A DNA stretch of 64,000 nt, taken from Catellatospora sp. TT07R-123 (GTDB lineage Bacteria; Actinomycetota; Actinomycetes; Mycobacteriales; Micromonosporaceae). Shown here in pieces: positions 17,582 to 25,980 of this stretch. A model generated the notes under the pieces. The model saw nothing but the letters and a program-made list of their open reading frames with translations, made no database searches and was not told the DNA's origin. A program made the position numbers and the translations under genes. The stretch lies in contig NZ_BNEM01000002.1 in assembly GCF_018327705.1 (NCBI RefSeq), forward strand, positions 1,922,001 to 1,986,000, in the 5' to 3' direction. The first letter of the stretch is position 1. Each line of letters begins with the position of its first letter.

Positions 17582-18096
17582 GCGGCGGCCTGCGCCAGCG
17601 CGGCGTTCTCCACCCGGATCCGCACCGCCAGCACCGCCGCGTTGGCCAGCGTGAACGCCAGCGCCGTCACCCACGCGGTGTGCACCAGCGGCAGCGCGAT
17701 CCCCTCCACCACCACCGCGACGTAGTTGGGATGCCGCAGCCACCGGTACGGGCCGCGGGCCACCAGCGGCAGCCCCGGCACCACGATCACCAGCGTGTTC
17801 CACCGCTGCCCCAGCGTGGCCACACACCACCAGCGCAGCGCCTGGCTCGCCACCACCAGCGCCAGCATCGGCCAGCCCAGCGCGGGCAGGAACGGCCGGT
17901 CGGCCAGCCACACCTCGGCCAGGCAGCCCGCCAGCAGTCCGGTGTGGATCGCCACCATCGCCGGGTAGTGGCCCCGGCCGAACTCGCGGCCGCCCCGGGC
18001 CCGCGCCCACGCGGCATGCCGCCGCGACACGACCAGTTCCACCAGCCGCTCGGCCGCCACGGCGAGGATCAGCAGGGTGTACGGCAGCACGCTCAC
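17578..18096 (-). CDS. Isoprenylcysteine carboxyl methyltransferase-family protein (SrsB-like)
   Basis: 172 residues from the GTG at 18096, overlapping the PKS stop by 4 bases. Small integral membrane protein with about four to five hydrophobic helices (LPYTLLILAVAAERLVELVV, LGWPMLALVVASQALRWW, WVTALAFTLANAAVL). The family signature RGPYRWLRHPNYVAV near residue 113 gives the SAM-binding region. In the S. griseus srs operon the homologous SrsB O-methylates the phenolic lipid. Translational coupling on both sides supports joint expression with the PKS and hydroxylase. The inner-membrane position fits a lipid substrate. Confidence 0.85.
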   Translation of the reverse strand: MSVLPYTLLILAVAAERLVELVVSRRHAAWARARGGREFGRGHYPAMVAIHTGLLAGCLAEVWLADRPFLPALGWPMLALVVASQALRWWCVATLGQRWNTLVIVVPGLPLVARGPYRWLRHPNYVAVVVEGIALPLVHTAWVTALAFTLANAAVLAVRIRVENAALAQAAA

Positions 18097-19175
18097 CACT
18101 CCAGCAGCACGAGCTCGGAACAGAACCCCGGCCCCATCGCGATCATGAGGCCGGGCGTGCCCGGCGGCGGCGGATCGGCCAACCCGGCGTGCAGCACGTC
18201 CAGCACCGACACCGACGACAGGTTGCCCCGGGCCGCCAGGGACATCCGCGTCGGCTCCAGCGCCGCGGCGGGCAGGTCCAGCACCCGCTGCACGGTGTCG
18301 ATCACCTTCGGGCCGCCGGGATGGCACACCCAGGTGCCCACGTCGGCCGGGGACAGGCCGAACTCGGCCAGGAACCCGCGCACGTCGTCGCCGAGATACC
18401 GCTCGGCGATCGGCGCGACCTCCGTCGACAGCACGATCCGGAAGCCGCTCGACCCGATCCGCCAGCCCATCACCTGCTCGGTGTCCGGGTAGAGGCGGCT
18501 GCGCGTGGCCAGCACCCGCGGCCGGCCCGGCCCCGGCAGCGGCCGGTCGCCGCCCACCAGCACCACCGCGGCCGCGCCGTCACCGAACAGGCTGGTGGCG
18601 ACCAGGTTCGCGGCGGTGGTGTCCTCCTGCTGCAACGTCAGCGAGCACAGCTCCACCGCCAGCAGCACCGCCGTGTGACCCGGCCAGGCGCGCAGGTAGT
18701 CGTGCAGCCGCGCCACCCCGGCCGCGCCCGCGACGCAGCCCAGGCCGAACAGCGGCAGCCGCTTGACGTCCGGGCGCAGCCCCACCCGCTGCGCCAGCCG
18801 GGCCTCCAGCGACGGGACGGCCAGGCCGGTGACGCTGGTGGTCGCGATCAGGTCCACTTCGGCGGCGTCCACTCCCGCCGCGTCCAGCGCGCCGCGCAGC
18901 GCGGCCTCGCCGAGTTCGAGGGCGACCTCGATGAAGTGGTCATTGGCCTGGGTGAAACCGGTGATGTCCGCGTAGCTGTCCAGCGGGAGGGCGAGGTGGC
19001 GGGTGCGCACGCCGGTGTTGCGGCCGAAGCGGGCGAAGGCTTCGCGGGACGGGTGCGACGCCGGTAGGCAGAGCTGGGCGAACTCGGCGACGATGTCCTC
19101 CTGGCGGTATCGGTGCGCGGGGAAGCGTACTGCGACCGACGCCACCTGAGGGGCGCGGACATCGACGTCACTCAT
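18093..19175 (-). CDS. Type III polyketide synthase, alkylresorcinol/phenolic-lipid type (SrsA-like)
   Basis: 360 residues from the ATG at 19175; a GTG codon just before it is possible. The thiolase-fold catalytic triad is visible: Cys in LFGLGCVAGAAG, His in WVCHPGGPKV, Asn in RGNLSSVS. Type III PKSs extend an acyl starter with malonyl-CoA without an ACP. With the two downstream genes the order equals srsABC of S. griseus, whose products are long-chain alkylresorcinols and derived quinones that sit in the membrane and contribute to beta-lactam tolerance. Starter choice cannot be read. No regulator gene is attached. Confidence 0.92.
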   Translation of the reverse strand: MSDVDVRAPQVASVAVRFPAHRYRQEDIVAEFAQLCLPASHPSREAFARFGRNTGVRTRHLALPLDSYADITGFTQANDHFIEVALELGEAALRGALDAAGVDAAEVDLIATTSVTGLAVPSLEARLAQRVGLRPDVKRLPLFGLGCVAGAAGVARLHDYLRAWPGHTAVLLAVELCSLTLQQEDTTAANLVATSLFGDGAAAVVLVGGDRPLPGPGRPRVLATRSRLYPDTEQVMGWRIGSSGFRIVLSTEVAPIAERYLGDDVRGFLAEFGLSPADVGTWVCHPGGPKVIDTVQRVLDLPAAALEPTRMSLAARGNLSSVSVLDVLHAGLADPPPPGTPGLMIAMGPGFCSELVLLEW

Positions 19176-19245
19176 CACGCGACCCTACCGCGCCGGCGGT
19201 GCCCCGCCCGTCCACCACGCCCGACGGGGGCGGTCAGCCGGCTCG

Positions 19246-19821
19246 TCAGCGGTTCTTGTCCTTCTCGACGAGTACGGCCAGGGCCGACATCGCGTGCTCG
19301 ATGGCCGGGCGCAGGTCCTCGCGCAGGTGCAGCTGGGTCGCGTCGACGTCGCCGAGAGTGCCGCCCAGGTAGCGGTCCAGGGTCACCAGGCGCGGGCCGT
19401 AGCCGCCGCCCATGCAGTACACGGCGTCGAACAGCTGGCCGCCGATGTTGTGCTCGGACAGCGTCGTCGCGTGCTCGAACTCCAGGACCGTGGTGCCGTC
19501 CGGGCCCTCGGACAGGCGGAGCTCGATCTCGTCCGGCGCCGGGTCGCCGCCGCCCAGGGCCACGGTGAGCAGGCGCGGCGCCTCGCAGCGCAGCACCCGG
19601 CCGGGCCCGAAGTCGCCCTGGCTGAACTCGCCGCCGACGCGCAGGTCGCCCTGCACGGGGGCGTACCAGCGGGCCAGCCGCTCCGGGTCGGTGCATGCGT
19701 CCCACACGTCCTCGATGCTCGCGTCGTACACGCGGCGGAAGACGGCGCAGCGCGCCTCGCCGGCGGCGATCTCGCGCCGGTACAGCTCGATGTCGGTCTT
19801 GGCGGTCTCAGTGCTGTTCAT
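19246..19821 (-). CDS. SRPBCC (AHSA1-type) domain protein
   Basis: 191 residues from the ATG at 19821, overlapping the upstream arsR-type stop (ATGA). START/Bet v1-like fold: VFRRVYDASIEDVWDACTD and PERLARWYAP, followed by GGEFSQGDFGPGRVL and a long C-terminal helix (EDLRPAIEHAMSALAVLV). ArsR-SRPBCC pairs are common in actinobacteria; the SRPBCC protein is thought to bind a hydrophobic small molecule or assist a client protein. Its function is not known here. Length is slightly above the usual 150-170 because of an N-terminal leader of about 25 residues. Confidence 0.85.
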   Translation of the reverse strand: MNSTETAKTDIELYRREIAAGEARCAVFRRVYDASIEDVWDACTDPERLARWYAPVQGDLRVGGEFSQGDFGPGRVLRCEAPRLLTVALGGGDPAPDEIELRLSEGPDGTTVLEFEHATTLSEHNIGGQLFDAVYCMGGGYGPRLVTLDRYLGGTLGDVDATQLHLREDLRPAIEHAMSALAVLVEKDKNR

Positions 19822-20180
19822 GGCTGGTCGGTGCCTTTCGTGGTCGGGTCGGCCTGCTGCCGCTCTTGTCTGCCCCGGGCCAGTTCGGTGGCCAGGGCGT
19901 CCAGGCGCTGCGTCCAGAAGCGCCGGTAGGGATCGAGCCACTCGTCGACCTGCCGCAGGGGTTCGGCGTCGACGGCGTAGAGACGGCGCGTGCCCTCGGC
20001 ACGTACCGTCGCGAAGCCGTTGTCGCGCAGCACCTTCAGATGCTGGGAGACCGCGGGTTGCGAGATCCCGAACTCGGCCTGCACCACGGCGGCGAGGTCT
20101 CCCGCGGACCGCTCGCCCGAGGCGAGCAGTTCGAGGATCCGACGCCGGACGGGATCGCCGAGGATGTCGAACGCGTGCAC
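19818..20180 (-). CDS. ArsR family transcriptional regulator
   Basis: 120 residues from the GTG at 20180. Winged helix: DPVRRRILELLASGERSAGDL, then the recognition helix SQPAVSQHLKVLRDNGF and the wing VRAEGTRRLYAVD. The CxC metal site of classical ArsR/SmtB sensors is absent, so this belongs to the non-metal subgroup paired with SRPBCC genes. It probably represses its own operon; a 10-bp palindrome CTTATATAAG (20203-20212) lies just upstream of the start. A divergent copZ-like gene begins at 20302, so the regulator might influence both directions. Confidence 0.9.
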   Translation of the reverse strand: MHAFDILGDPVRRRILELLASGERSAGDLAAVVQAEFGISQPAVSQHLKVLRDNGFATVRAEGTRRLYAVDAEPLRQVDEWLDPYRRFWTQRLDALATELARGRQERQQADPTTKGTDQP

Positions 20181-20202
20181 GTACCGACAATATACGTCCG
20201 GC

Positions 20203-20212
20203 CTTATATAAG
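20203..20212. promoter_or_regulatory. AT-rich palindrome CTTATATAAG, candidate ArsR operator or -10 element
   Basis: Perfect 10-bp palindrome 23 bases upstream of the arsR-type start, in very AT-rich surroundings for this genome. It could be part of the promoter -10 on either strand or the repressor site. Confidence 0.4.
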
Positions 20213-20301
20213 CAAGGACTTAAAGAGAAGGTCGAGGTGACCCGTACCCCCGAACGGCAGTTATCCCCTCGAATCCCCCACGCCGCACCCGAGGAGTCTC
20301 C

Positions 20302-20511
20302 ATGGGCAAGCACGCCTTCGCCGTATCCGGCATCCACTGCGAGAACTGCGCCGACCTCATCGACCAGGCCGTATCCCAGCTACCCGGCGTCCTGGCCACC
20401 CACACCAGCCACACCACCGCCCGCACCGAGGTAGACCTCTCCCCCGCGACAACCCCCGCCGACGTAGCCACCACCATCACCCACCACGGCTACCCCGCCA
20501 TCCCCCTCTAA
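20302..20511 (+). CDS. Heavy-metal-associated (CopZ-like) small chaperone
   Basis: 69 residues, ATG preceded by GAGGAG. Single HMA fold: FAVSGIHCENCADLIDQAV carries the CxxC metal site (residues about 13-16), followed by LPGVLATHTSHTTARTEVDL and a second helix. Such proteins carry Cu(I) to P-type ATPases or sensors. No copA or csoR is adjacent, so it stands alone here; the divergent ArsR lacks a metal site. The stop is followed by the long palindrome starting at 20545. Confidence 0.85.
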   Translation: MGKHAFAVSGIHCENCADLIDQAVSQLPGVLATHTSHTTARTEVDLSPATTPADVATTITHHGYPAIPL

Positions 20512-20544
20512 CCCACCACCCACCCCGGCCCCCACCACCCGGTT

Positions 20545-20673
20545 GATCATGAACTTATGGCACGGGTCGACGGTGTGTCTCGGGCACAACCTCCTGATCG
20601 TCAACGCCTAAGCGAGTTGACCAGGAAGCTGTGCCCACGACACACCGTCGACCCGTGCCATAAGTTCATGATC
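20545..20673. repeat. Very long hairpin: perfect 35-bp inverted repeat plus internal stems
   Basis: 20545-20579 is the exact reverse complement of 20639-20673. Inside, GGGCACA/TGTGCCC and GTCAAC/GTTGAC continue the pairing, so nearly all 129 bases can fold into one stem. It lies between the convergent copZ-like gene and der. Confidence 0.93.
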
Positions 20674-20725
20674 GACGCGGAGAGGGGTGCGGCCCGGGGC
20701 CGCGGGGGCGGGCGGTAGAACGGGG

Positions 20726-22144
20726 TTAGCCGTGGGTTTTGCCGCGGCCGCCGGGGCCCTTTTCCTTGCGGGGCTTTACTGAGATGTCGATGGGGCTGCC
20801 GTCGAAGCCGAACTCCTCGCGCAGCTTGCGCTCGACGAAGCGGATGTAGCCCGGGTCGAGGGGGGCTGTCGTGAAGAGGACGAACTTCGGCGGGGCCACG
20901 CCGGGCTGGGTGGCGAAGAGGATGCGGGGGGCGCGTCCGCCGCGCACCGGGTGCGGGGTGGCCTGGACCAGGGCGGTCAGCCACTGGTTGAGCTGGCCCG
21001 TCGGGACGCGCTTCTCCCAGCTGGCCAGCGCCGTACGCAGGGCCGGGGCGATCTTCTCCACGGCGCGGCCGGTCTTGGCGGAGATGTTGACGCGCAGCGC
21101 CCACGGGATGCGCTTGAGCTCCCGCTCGATCTCCTTGTCCAGGTAGTGCCGCCGGTCGGCGTCGACGAGGTCCCACTTGTTGAAGGCGAGCACCACGCCG
21201 CGGCCGGCTTCGGTGACCATCGACAGCAGGCGCTGGTCCTGCTCGCTGATGACCTCGCTGGAGTCCAGCAGCACCACGGTGACCTCGGCCGCCTCGATCG
21301 CCGCCGCGGTACGCAGCGACGCGAAGTATTCGGTGCCGCTGGCCTTGCCGACGCGCTTGCGCAGCCCGGCGGTGTCGACGAACTGCCAGGTCTCGCCGCC
21401 GATGACCACCAGCGAGTCGACCGGGTCGACCGTGGTGCCGGCGACGGGGTCGACGACCGAGCGCTCCTCGTTGGCCAGCCGGTTGAGCAGGCTGGACTTG
21501 CCCACGTTCGGGCGCCCGACCAGGGCGATCCGGCGCGGGCCGCGCGGCCCGACCGCGAAGGTCTCGCGCGGAGCCTCCTTCGGGAACGCCGCCAGCACCG
21601 CGTCGAGCAGGTCGCCGGAGCCGCGGCCGTGCAGGGCCGAGACGGGCCACGGCTGGCCGAGGCCCAGCGCCCACAGGGCATGCGCCTCGTGCTCGATGGT
21701 GTTGTTGTCCGCCTTGTTGGCGATCAGCAGCACCGGCTTGGCGCTGCGGCGCAGCATGCGTACGGCCTTCTCGTCCACGTCGGTGGCGCCCACCGTCGCG
21801 TCGACCACGAACAGCACCACGTCGGCCATGGCGACGGCCGCCTCGGCCTGCGCGGCGATGGCGGCGGCGCGGTCCTTCGCGTCGGGCTCCCAGCCGCCGG
21901 TGTCCACGACGGTGAACCGGCGGCCCGCCCACTGCGCGTCGTACGCGACGCGGTCGCGGGTCACGCCCGGGATGTCCTCGACGACCGCCTGACGGCGGCC
22001 GATGATGCGGTTGACGAGGGTGGACTTGCCCACGTTGGGGCGGCCCACCACCGCCAGGACCGGCTGCGGGGCGGCCGGTTCGGCCGACACCTCAGGCTCC
22101 GCCGTCTCGACGACGACCAGCTCGGTCCATTCACTCTCGCTCAT
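20726..22144 (-). CDS. der: GTPase Der (EngA), ribosome assembly
   Basis: 472 residues. Two consecutive GTPase domains: [13 protein letters not shown] with DTGGWEP and NKAD in the first, [13 protein letters not shown] with DTAGLRKR and NKWD in the second, then the C-terminal KH-like domain ([15 protein letters not shown] to [11 protein letters not shown]). Der is essential for 50S subunit maturation. An N-terminal acidic extension of ~28 residues precedes the first G domain, as is common in actinobacteria. The ATG overlaps the cmk stop (ATGA), so der is coupled to cmk. The 3' end faces the long hairpin at 20545-20673. Confidence 0.98.
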   Translation of the reverse strand: MSESEWTELVVVETAEPEVSAEPAAPQPVLAVVGRPNVGKSTLVNRIIGRRQAVVEDIPGVTRDRVAYDAQWAGRRFTVVDTGGWEPDAKDRAAAIAAQAEAAVAMADVVLFVVDATVGATDVDEKAVRMLRRSAKPVLLIANKADNNTIEHEAHALWALGLGQPWPVSALHGRGSGDLLDAVLAAFPKEAPRETFAVGPRGPRRIALVGRPNVGKSSLLNRLANEERSVVDPVAGTTVDPVDSLVVIGGETWQFVDTAGLRKRVGKASGTEYFASLRTAAAIEAAEVTVVLLDSSEVISEQDQRLLSMVTEAGRGVVLAFNKWDLVDADRRHYLDKEIERELKRIPWALRVNISAKTGRAVEKIAPALRTALASWEKRVPTGQLNQWLTALVQATPHPVRGGRAPRILFATQPGVAPPKFVLFTTAPLDPGYIRFVERKLREEFGFDGSPIDISVKPRKEKGPGGRGKTHG

Positions 22145-22809
22145 GCTGCCTTCCTTGTCGTCAGCAGCCGGTGCAGCTCGCTGACGACCTCATCGATGCC
22201 CAGCTCGGTCGAGTCGAGCACGACCGCGTCGGCGGCCTGCTGCAACGGGTTGACCTTGCGGGTGGAGTCCAGGTGATCACGGCGGGCCAGGTCGGCCTCG
22301 GTCGCGGCGTGATCGGTGGCGTTCTCGGTGCTGCGGCGGCGGGCGCGCTCGGCCGACGAGGCGGTCAGGAAGACCTTCAGGTCGGCGTCGGGGGCGACGA
22401 TGTTGCCGATGTCGCGGCCCTCGACCACGATCCGGGCCGACTCGTCGATGAGCGCGCGCTGGCGCGCGACCATGACCTGCCGCACGAACGGCACTGCCGA
22501 CACGGCGGACACCGCCGCGGTGACCTCGGGCCCGCGGATCGGCCCGTCGACATTCTCGCCGTTGGCGCTGATCGAGGGGTGCGCGGGGTCGGTGGTGATC
22601 AGCAGCTCCAGGTCGACCACGACCTTGGCGATGCCGTCGGTGTCGGCCAGGTCGACCCCGGCCTGCAGCACCGCCCAGGTGGCCGCGCGGTACATCGCGC
22701 CGGTGTCCAGGTAGCGGGCGTCGAGCAGCTGTGCCAGCCGCCGCGACACCGTCGACTTGCCCGAGCCCGACGGACCGTCCACCGCCACCACACAGCGCAG
22801 CTCAGCCAC
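22141..22809 (-). CDS. cmk: Cytidylate kinase
   Basis: 222 residues from a GTG with a GGAGG SD. P-loop [17 protein letters not shown] at about 10-26, CMP-binding [19 protein letters not shown]-like segment [26 protein letters not shown], and the lid region [10 protein letters not shown]. It phosphorylates CMP and dCMP with ATP in pyrimidine nucleotide supply. In most actinobacteria rluB precedes cmk directly; here an accessory block of about 12 kb lies between rluB (34892) and this gene. Confidence 0.97.
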   Translation of the reverse strand: MAELRCVVAVDGPSGSGKSTVSRRLAQLLDARYLDTGAMYRAATWAVLQAGVDLADTDGIAKVVVDLELLITTDPAHPSISANGENVDGPIRGPEVTAAVSAVSAVPFVRQVMVARQRALIDESARIVVEGRDIGNIVAPDADLKVFLTASSAERARRRSTENATDHAATEADLARRDHLDSTRKVNPLQQAADAVVLDSTELGIDEVVSELHRLLTTRKAA

Positions 22810-22986
22810 GACCTATCCTCCGCCCCTAGGTTTGATGCTCCCATTCTGCCCGGTGCGTCCGAAGGGTAAGCAGGCAGCCGGGTCCGGACGCGGCGCAGAA
22901 CACGTCCCACCCTCCTCTGCCTGCGCACACGCCCCTGGCGGCACAACGCCACCGGCTGCCGCTTCGATCCCGGCCGGTGACCGGGT

Positions 22987-23316
22987 TCACAGGCCGCCGG
23001 CCTGGTCGAGGCGGTGCGCCCCGGCCCTGTCGACTTCGGCCGTGCGGCGGGCGGCCCGGGTGATCTGCTGGCCCATCAGCGCGGCCTGCTGCGCGGCGTC
23101 GCGCCACAGCTGGAGCACGGGTCCGGCGTTCGGGTCGTAGTTGGCCGCGAACGAGGCGCCCAGGGCGTCGCGGCCCCACGGCGCGGCCGTGCCGCCCGTG
23201 GCGAGCCTCTCCCCGGCACCGTCGCGCAGCCGCGCCATCCGGTCGGCGGCGTCGTGCAGGTCCGCTCCGGCGCGCACCGCCGCGTCGGGGTCGAGCCGCA
23301 GCTCACCGCCGTCCAT
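22987..23316 (-). CDS. WXG100/EspC-like type VII secretion target candidate
   Basis: 109 residues from the ATG at 23316, overlapping the YbaB-like gene by 14 bases. Two predicted helices flank the turn APWGRDALGASFAANYDP, resembling the W-x-G turn with following F and Y of ESX small substrates in Micromonosporaceae. No signal peptide or TM segment. It is encoded together with a YbaB-family protein, a recurrent pairing beside type VII genes. No secretion ATPase is in the window, so export would depend on a system elsewhere. 177 bases separate it from cmk; no clear element is seen there. Confidence 0.65.
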   Translation of the reverse strand: MDGGELRLDPDAAVRAGADLHDAADRMARLRDGAGERLATGGTAAPWGRDALGASFAANYDPNAGPVLQLWRDAAQQAALMGQQITRAARRTAEVDRAGAHRLDQAGGL

Positions 23317-23731
23317 CGTCGCCTGCCGGGCGCCAGCCGAGGGCCTCGTCGTGGCGGCGCAGCAGGCCGCCGAGGTCGCCGCCGCGCAGTAGGTCGGCCA
23401 CGCCCGCCTCGGCGGGCACCACCTGCGCCGTCAGCCGCAGCACCGCCTCGCCCGCGGCGGTCTCGGCCTTCCTCGTGGTCTCGGTGATCAGGTCGGCGAG
23501 CCGGTCCGGGCGGTGGGCGTATGCCTTCTCGTGCAGGCGCAGCCTGGTGAGCTGCCCGCGGGCGCCGACGGCCACGGTGACGGTGCCGTCGGGCGAGCGT
23601 GCGGTGACCTCCAGCCCGTCCAGGCGGCGCTTGAGTTCGGCGACGTTGTCGCGCAGGTGCGTGTAGCGGCTGTGGACCTCGTCGAAGCGGGCCCGCAGCG
23701 CGGCGTTGGCGTCACGGTCGGTCGGTGGCAT
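23303..23731 (-). CDS. YbaB/EbfC-family nucleoid-associated-like protein
   Basis: 142 residues from the ATG at 23731; its start lies 20 bases inside the 3' end of nfi. A long N-terminal helix (ARFDEVHSRYTHLRDNVAELK) is followed by the YbaB strand-turn-strand VTARSPDGTVTVAVGARGQL and LTRLRLHEKAY, then a helical C-terminus. The core matches YbaB/EbfC proteins that bind DNA as tweezers-like dimers; this version has ~35 extra C-terminal residues. Its overlap with the WXG-like gene suggests a joint role, as in other type VII-associated YbaB pairs. Confidence 0.7.
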   Translation of the reverse strand: MPPTDRDANAALRARFDEVHSRYTHLRDNVAELKRRLDGLEVTARSPDGTVTVAVGARGQLTRLRLHEKAYAHRPDRLADLITETTRKAETAAGEAVLRLTAQVVPAEAGVADLLRGGDLGGLLRRHDEALGWRPAGDDGRR

Positions 23732-24425
23732 ACACGCCTCCCAGCACGCGTCGGGACAGTTGGTCGGCCTGGCGGGTGGTCTCCGGCAGCCGGAAACCCC
23801 GGCACAGGGCAAGGGTGAGGTCGGTGGCGGCGTCGAGGCCGATGCGGTGGCCGACGGAGACGAAGACCGGCTTGACCCCTTCGCGGGTACGCAGCGCCCG
23901 CCCGAGCACCTGCCCGTCCTCGACCAGCGGCGACCAGTCCCCGCGCGCCGGGCCGGGGGCGGCGCGGACGCCGGCCGCCTCGTCGGGGCGGGCCAGCGGC
24001 GGCGGGGTCTTGGCCACCCCGAACGTGGGCAGCCCCGTGAGCACGCCGAGGTGGCAGGCCAGGCCGAAGCGGCGCGGGTGGGCCACGCCGTACCCGTCGC
24101 AGACCAGCACGTCGGGGGTGACCGTGAGCCGCCGCAGCGCCTCGACCAGCGTCGGCAGCTCGCGGAAGGCCAGCAGGCCGGTCACGTACGGGAACGTCGC
24201 CTCGCCGGGGACCGTGACCGCCTCCAGCACGGTCAGGTCGGGCAGCGCCAGCACGACCGCGGCCGCCACCACCCGCGCGGAGTCGGGGTCGTATGACACG
24301 TCCAGCCCGGCGACGGTGCGCACCCCGGTCACCTCACCATCGGGGACGACCTGCTCGCGCAGCGCGAGCTGGATGCGCTCGGCCTGCTCGGGATCGCGCG
24401 GCCACGGTTCGTGCTCGACGCGCAC
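23712..24425 (-). CDS. nfi: Endonuclease V
   Basis: 237 residues from a GTG three bases after the NUDIX stop. Endonuclease V signatures: GLDVSYD carries the first catalytic Asp, TFPYVTGLLAFRELP, VCDGYGVAHPRRFGLA carries the second acidic site, and GVAKTPP. It nicks DNA 3' of deoxyinosine and other deaminated or mismatched bases. Cotranscription with a NUDIX hydrolase suggests a sanitation or repair unit: pool cleaning plus removal of damaged bases. The frame overlaps the downstream YbaB-like gene by 20 bases. Confidence 0.93.
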   Translation of the reverse strand: MRVEHEPWPRDPEQAERIQLALREQVVPDGEVTGVRTVAGLDVSYDPDSARVVAAAVVLALPDLTVLEAVTVPGEATFPYVTGLLAFRELPTLVEALRRLTVTPDVLVCDGYGVAHPRRFGLACHLGVLTGLPTFGVAKTPPPLARPDEAAGVRAAPGPARGDWSPLVEDGQVLGRALRTREGVKPVFVSVGHRIGLDAATDLTLALCRGFRLPETTRQADQLSRRVLGGVYATDRP

Positions 24426-24428
24426 GGC

Positions 24429-24989
24429 TCAGCCCAGCCGGCGCAGCGCGTTGGCCACGACGCGGCCGGTGTCGGTGCCCAGCGGCGAGGGCAGCGCGGC
24501 CGGGTCGAACCAGCCCAGCTCGTGCGACTCCTCGCTGACCAGCTCCTGGGCCTGCGGCGGCGCGTAGACCAGGAAGATCACGTCGTGGTGGTGGTTGGGG
24601 CGGCCGCCGCACGGCACGTCGTGCACGTCGACGTCGACCGGCACCGGGTCGACGGTGAGCCCGGCGATCCCGGACTCCTCGGTCGCCTCGCGCAGCGCCG
24701 CGGCGGCCATGGTCGCGTCGCCGGGCTCGCAGTGGCCGCCGACCTGGCACCAGATGTCGTGCTTGCCGTGCAGGCACAGCAGCACCCGGCTGCGGTCGTG
24801 CGACACGATCACCGCGCTGGCGGTGAGGTGGCCGCCGGGGTGCGGCTTGGCCATGACCTGCGGCCCGAGGGCGAGCAGGTCCAGGGTGCGGCGCCAGTCG
24901 TCGTGCGCGTCGGCGGGCGGCTGCCACCCGGTCAACAGGGCGAGCGCGTCGGCGTGCAGGGTCTCGTTCACCCGGCTGATGGTAGACAT
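24429..24989 (-). CDS. NUDIX hydrolase
   Basis: 186 residues from the ATG at 24989. A full NUDIX box GHCEPGDATMAAAALREATEESGI lies at about residues 84-107 with RE, EE and G all in place, so it is likely active. Preceding HLTASAVIVSHDRSRVLLCLH and DIWCQVGGH fit the fold. The N-terminal ~55 residues are a separate helical region. The substrate is unknown; adjacency to nfi hints at damaged nucleotides. A perfect DnaA box (25014-25022) sits 25 bases upstream of the start, in the presumed promoter. Confidence 0.9.
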   Translation of the reverse strand: MSTISRVNETLHADALALLTGWQPPADAHDDWRRTLDLLALGPQVMAKPHPGGHLTASAVIVSHDRSRVLLCLHGKHDIWCQVGGHCEPGDATMAAAALREATEESGIAGLTVDPVPVDVDVHDVPCGGRPNHHHDVIFLVYAPPQAQELVSEESHELGWFDPAALPSPLGTDTGRVVANALRRLG

Positions 24990-25013
24990 CCGCGGGCCCG
25001 CGCGTTCGGACCC

Positions 25014-25022
25014 TGTGGATAA
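25014..25022 (-). promoter_or_regulatory. Perfect DnaA box (TTATCCACA) upstream of NUDIX-nfi operon
   Basis: TGTGGATAA on the plus strand, the exact reverse complement of the consensus TTATCCACA. It is intergenic, 25 bases 5' of the NUDIX start. A single AT-rich 9-mer of this kind is unusual in such GC-rich DNA. Confidence 0.5.
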
Positions 25023-25052
25023 CCCGCCGACCAGCGACGACGGCGACGGCCG

Positions 25053-25787
25053 TCAATCCTTGACGAGGATCGCCGCCCGGATCTCGCGCAGCGCGGCGGC
25101 GCTGTCGTCCTTCGTACGCCCGCCGTAGAAGAGCCCGACCCCGACGCTGCCGTGGTCGAACCACGCGCACACGACCACCGCGACGCCCTGGTCGTCGTGG
25201 GTGTCGGCGCAGCGCAGCTGGGCGTCGCGCACCCGCACCGGGTACGCCGTCACGCCGGTGACCTGGCCGTCGCCGAGCCCGCCGATCGCCTTCTTCATCT
25301 CGGCCGCCGGGTCCCACACCAGCCGCGTGGCCCCGAACACCACCACCGGCCGCTTCGGGTCCCGCGGATCGTCCAGCTTCGCCGCGAACGCGCCGTCGGC
25401 GCCCTGCTCGGCCTTGATCTTCGCGACGATCTTGACGGCCTCGGCCCGCACCTTCGGGTCGGCGTCGACGACGAACCCGGCGACGCGCCCGTGGATCTCG
25501 GTGTGCACCGGGTACTGCGCGCGGATCGGCTCGGTCAGCACCGCGGCCGCGCCGCAGCAGGCCAGGCCCAGCACGCCGAGGACCCCGAGCACCCAGGGCC
25601 AGCGGCGGCGCCGTGGCCGCTCGACATACACGATCTGGGGTCCGGGCAGGACGCCGGTCGGCGCGGGCGGGGCGGGCTCGGGCCGGGTCGGAATGCCCGA
25701 CATGCCGACGATGTTGACGGCGGTGTCGTCCTGCCCGGCCCACGGGTCGACCGCGGGTGGCAGGGGCCGTGTGGGGCGCTCGGTCAC
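25053..25787 (-). CDS. Single-span membrane protein, Pro-rich N-terminus, unknown
   Basis: 244 residues from the GTG at 25787. Cytosolic Pro/Thr-rich N-terminus (~70 residues), a basic cluster RPRRRRW, one TM helix (WVLGVLGVLGLACCGAAAVL, about 80-99), then an extracytoplasmic domain of ~145 residues with two Cys (LRCADTH, VVVCAWFDHG) that could pair. No known enzymatic motif was recognised. It is divergent from the lysozyme-like gene at 25981 with 193 bases between the starts. The architecture resembles many membrane-anchored actinobacterial proteins of unknown role; no partner gene suggests a function. Confidence 0.75.
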   Translation of the reverse strand: MTERPTRPLPPAVDPWAGQDDTAVNIVGMSGIPTRPEPAPPAPTGVLPGPQIVYVERPRRRRWPWVLGVLGVLGLACCGAAAVLTEPIRAQYPVHTEIHGRVAGFVVDADPKVRAEAVKIVAKIKAEQGADGAFAAKLDDPRDPKRPVVVFGATRLVWDPAAEMKKAIGGLGDGQVTGVTAYPVRVRDAQLRCADTHDDQGVAVVVCAWFDHGSVGVGLFYGGRTKDDSAAALREIRAAILVKD

Positions 25788-25980
25788 GGGCGGCACTGTA
25801 CCGAGCCCGCGCCCGCCGGAGCGGGTCCGCCGGGAAGCCTTACCTGATCCCAACATTTGCGCAGCTGGGCAAAGATTCTCAGCACAAGTCCCCGCAATTC
25901 GCCCCAAATCAGGGCGCAGCTGGAAGAAAACTGAGCGCACCCCTTTTGACCTGCGGTTTTGCGTCTCTACTATTCCCGGC

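Noticed and set aside
25788-25980. c-di-AMP (ydaO-type) riboswitch upstream of the lysozyme-like gene
   Set aside because: Such switches occur before wall-hydrolase genes in actinomycetes, but I could not match the conserved core here.
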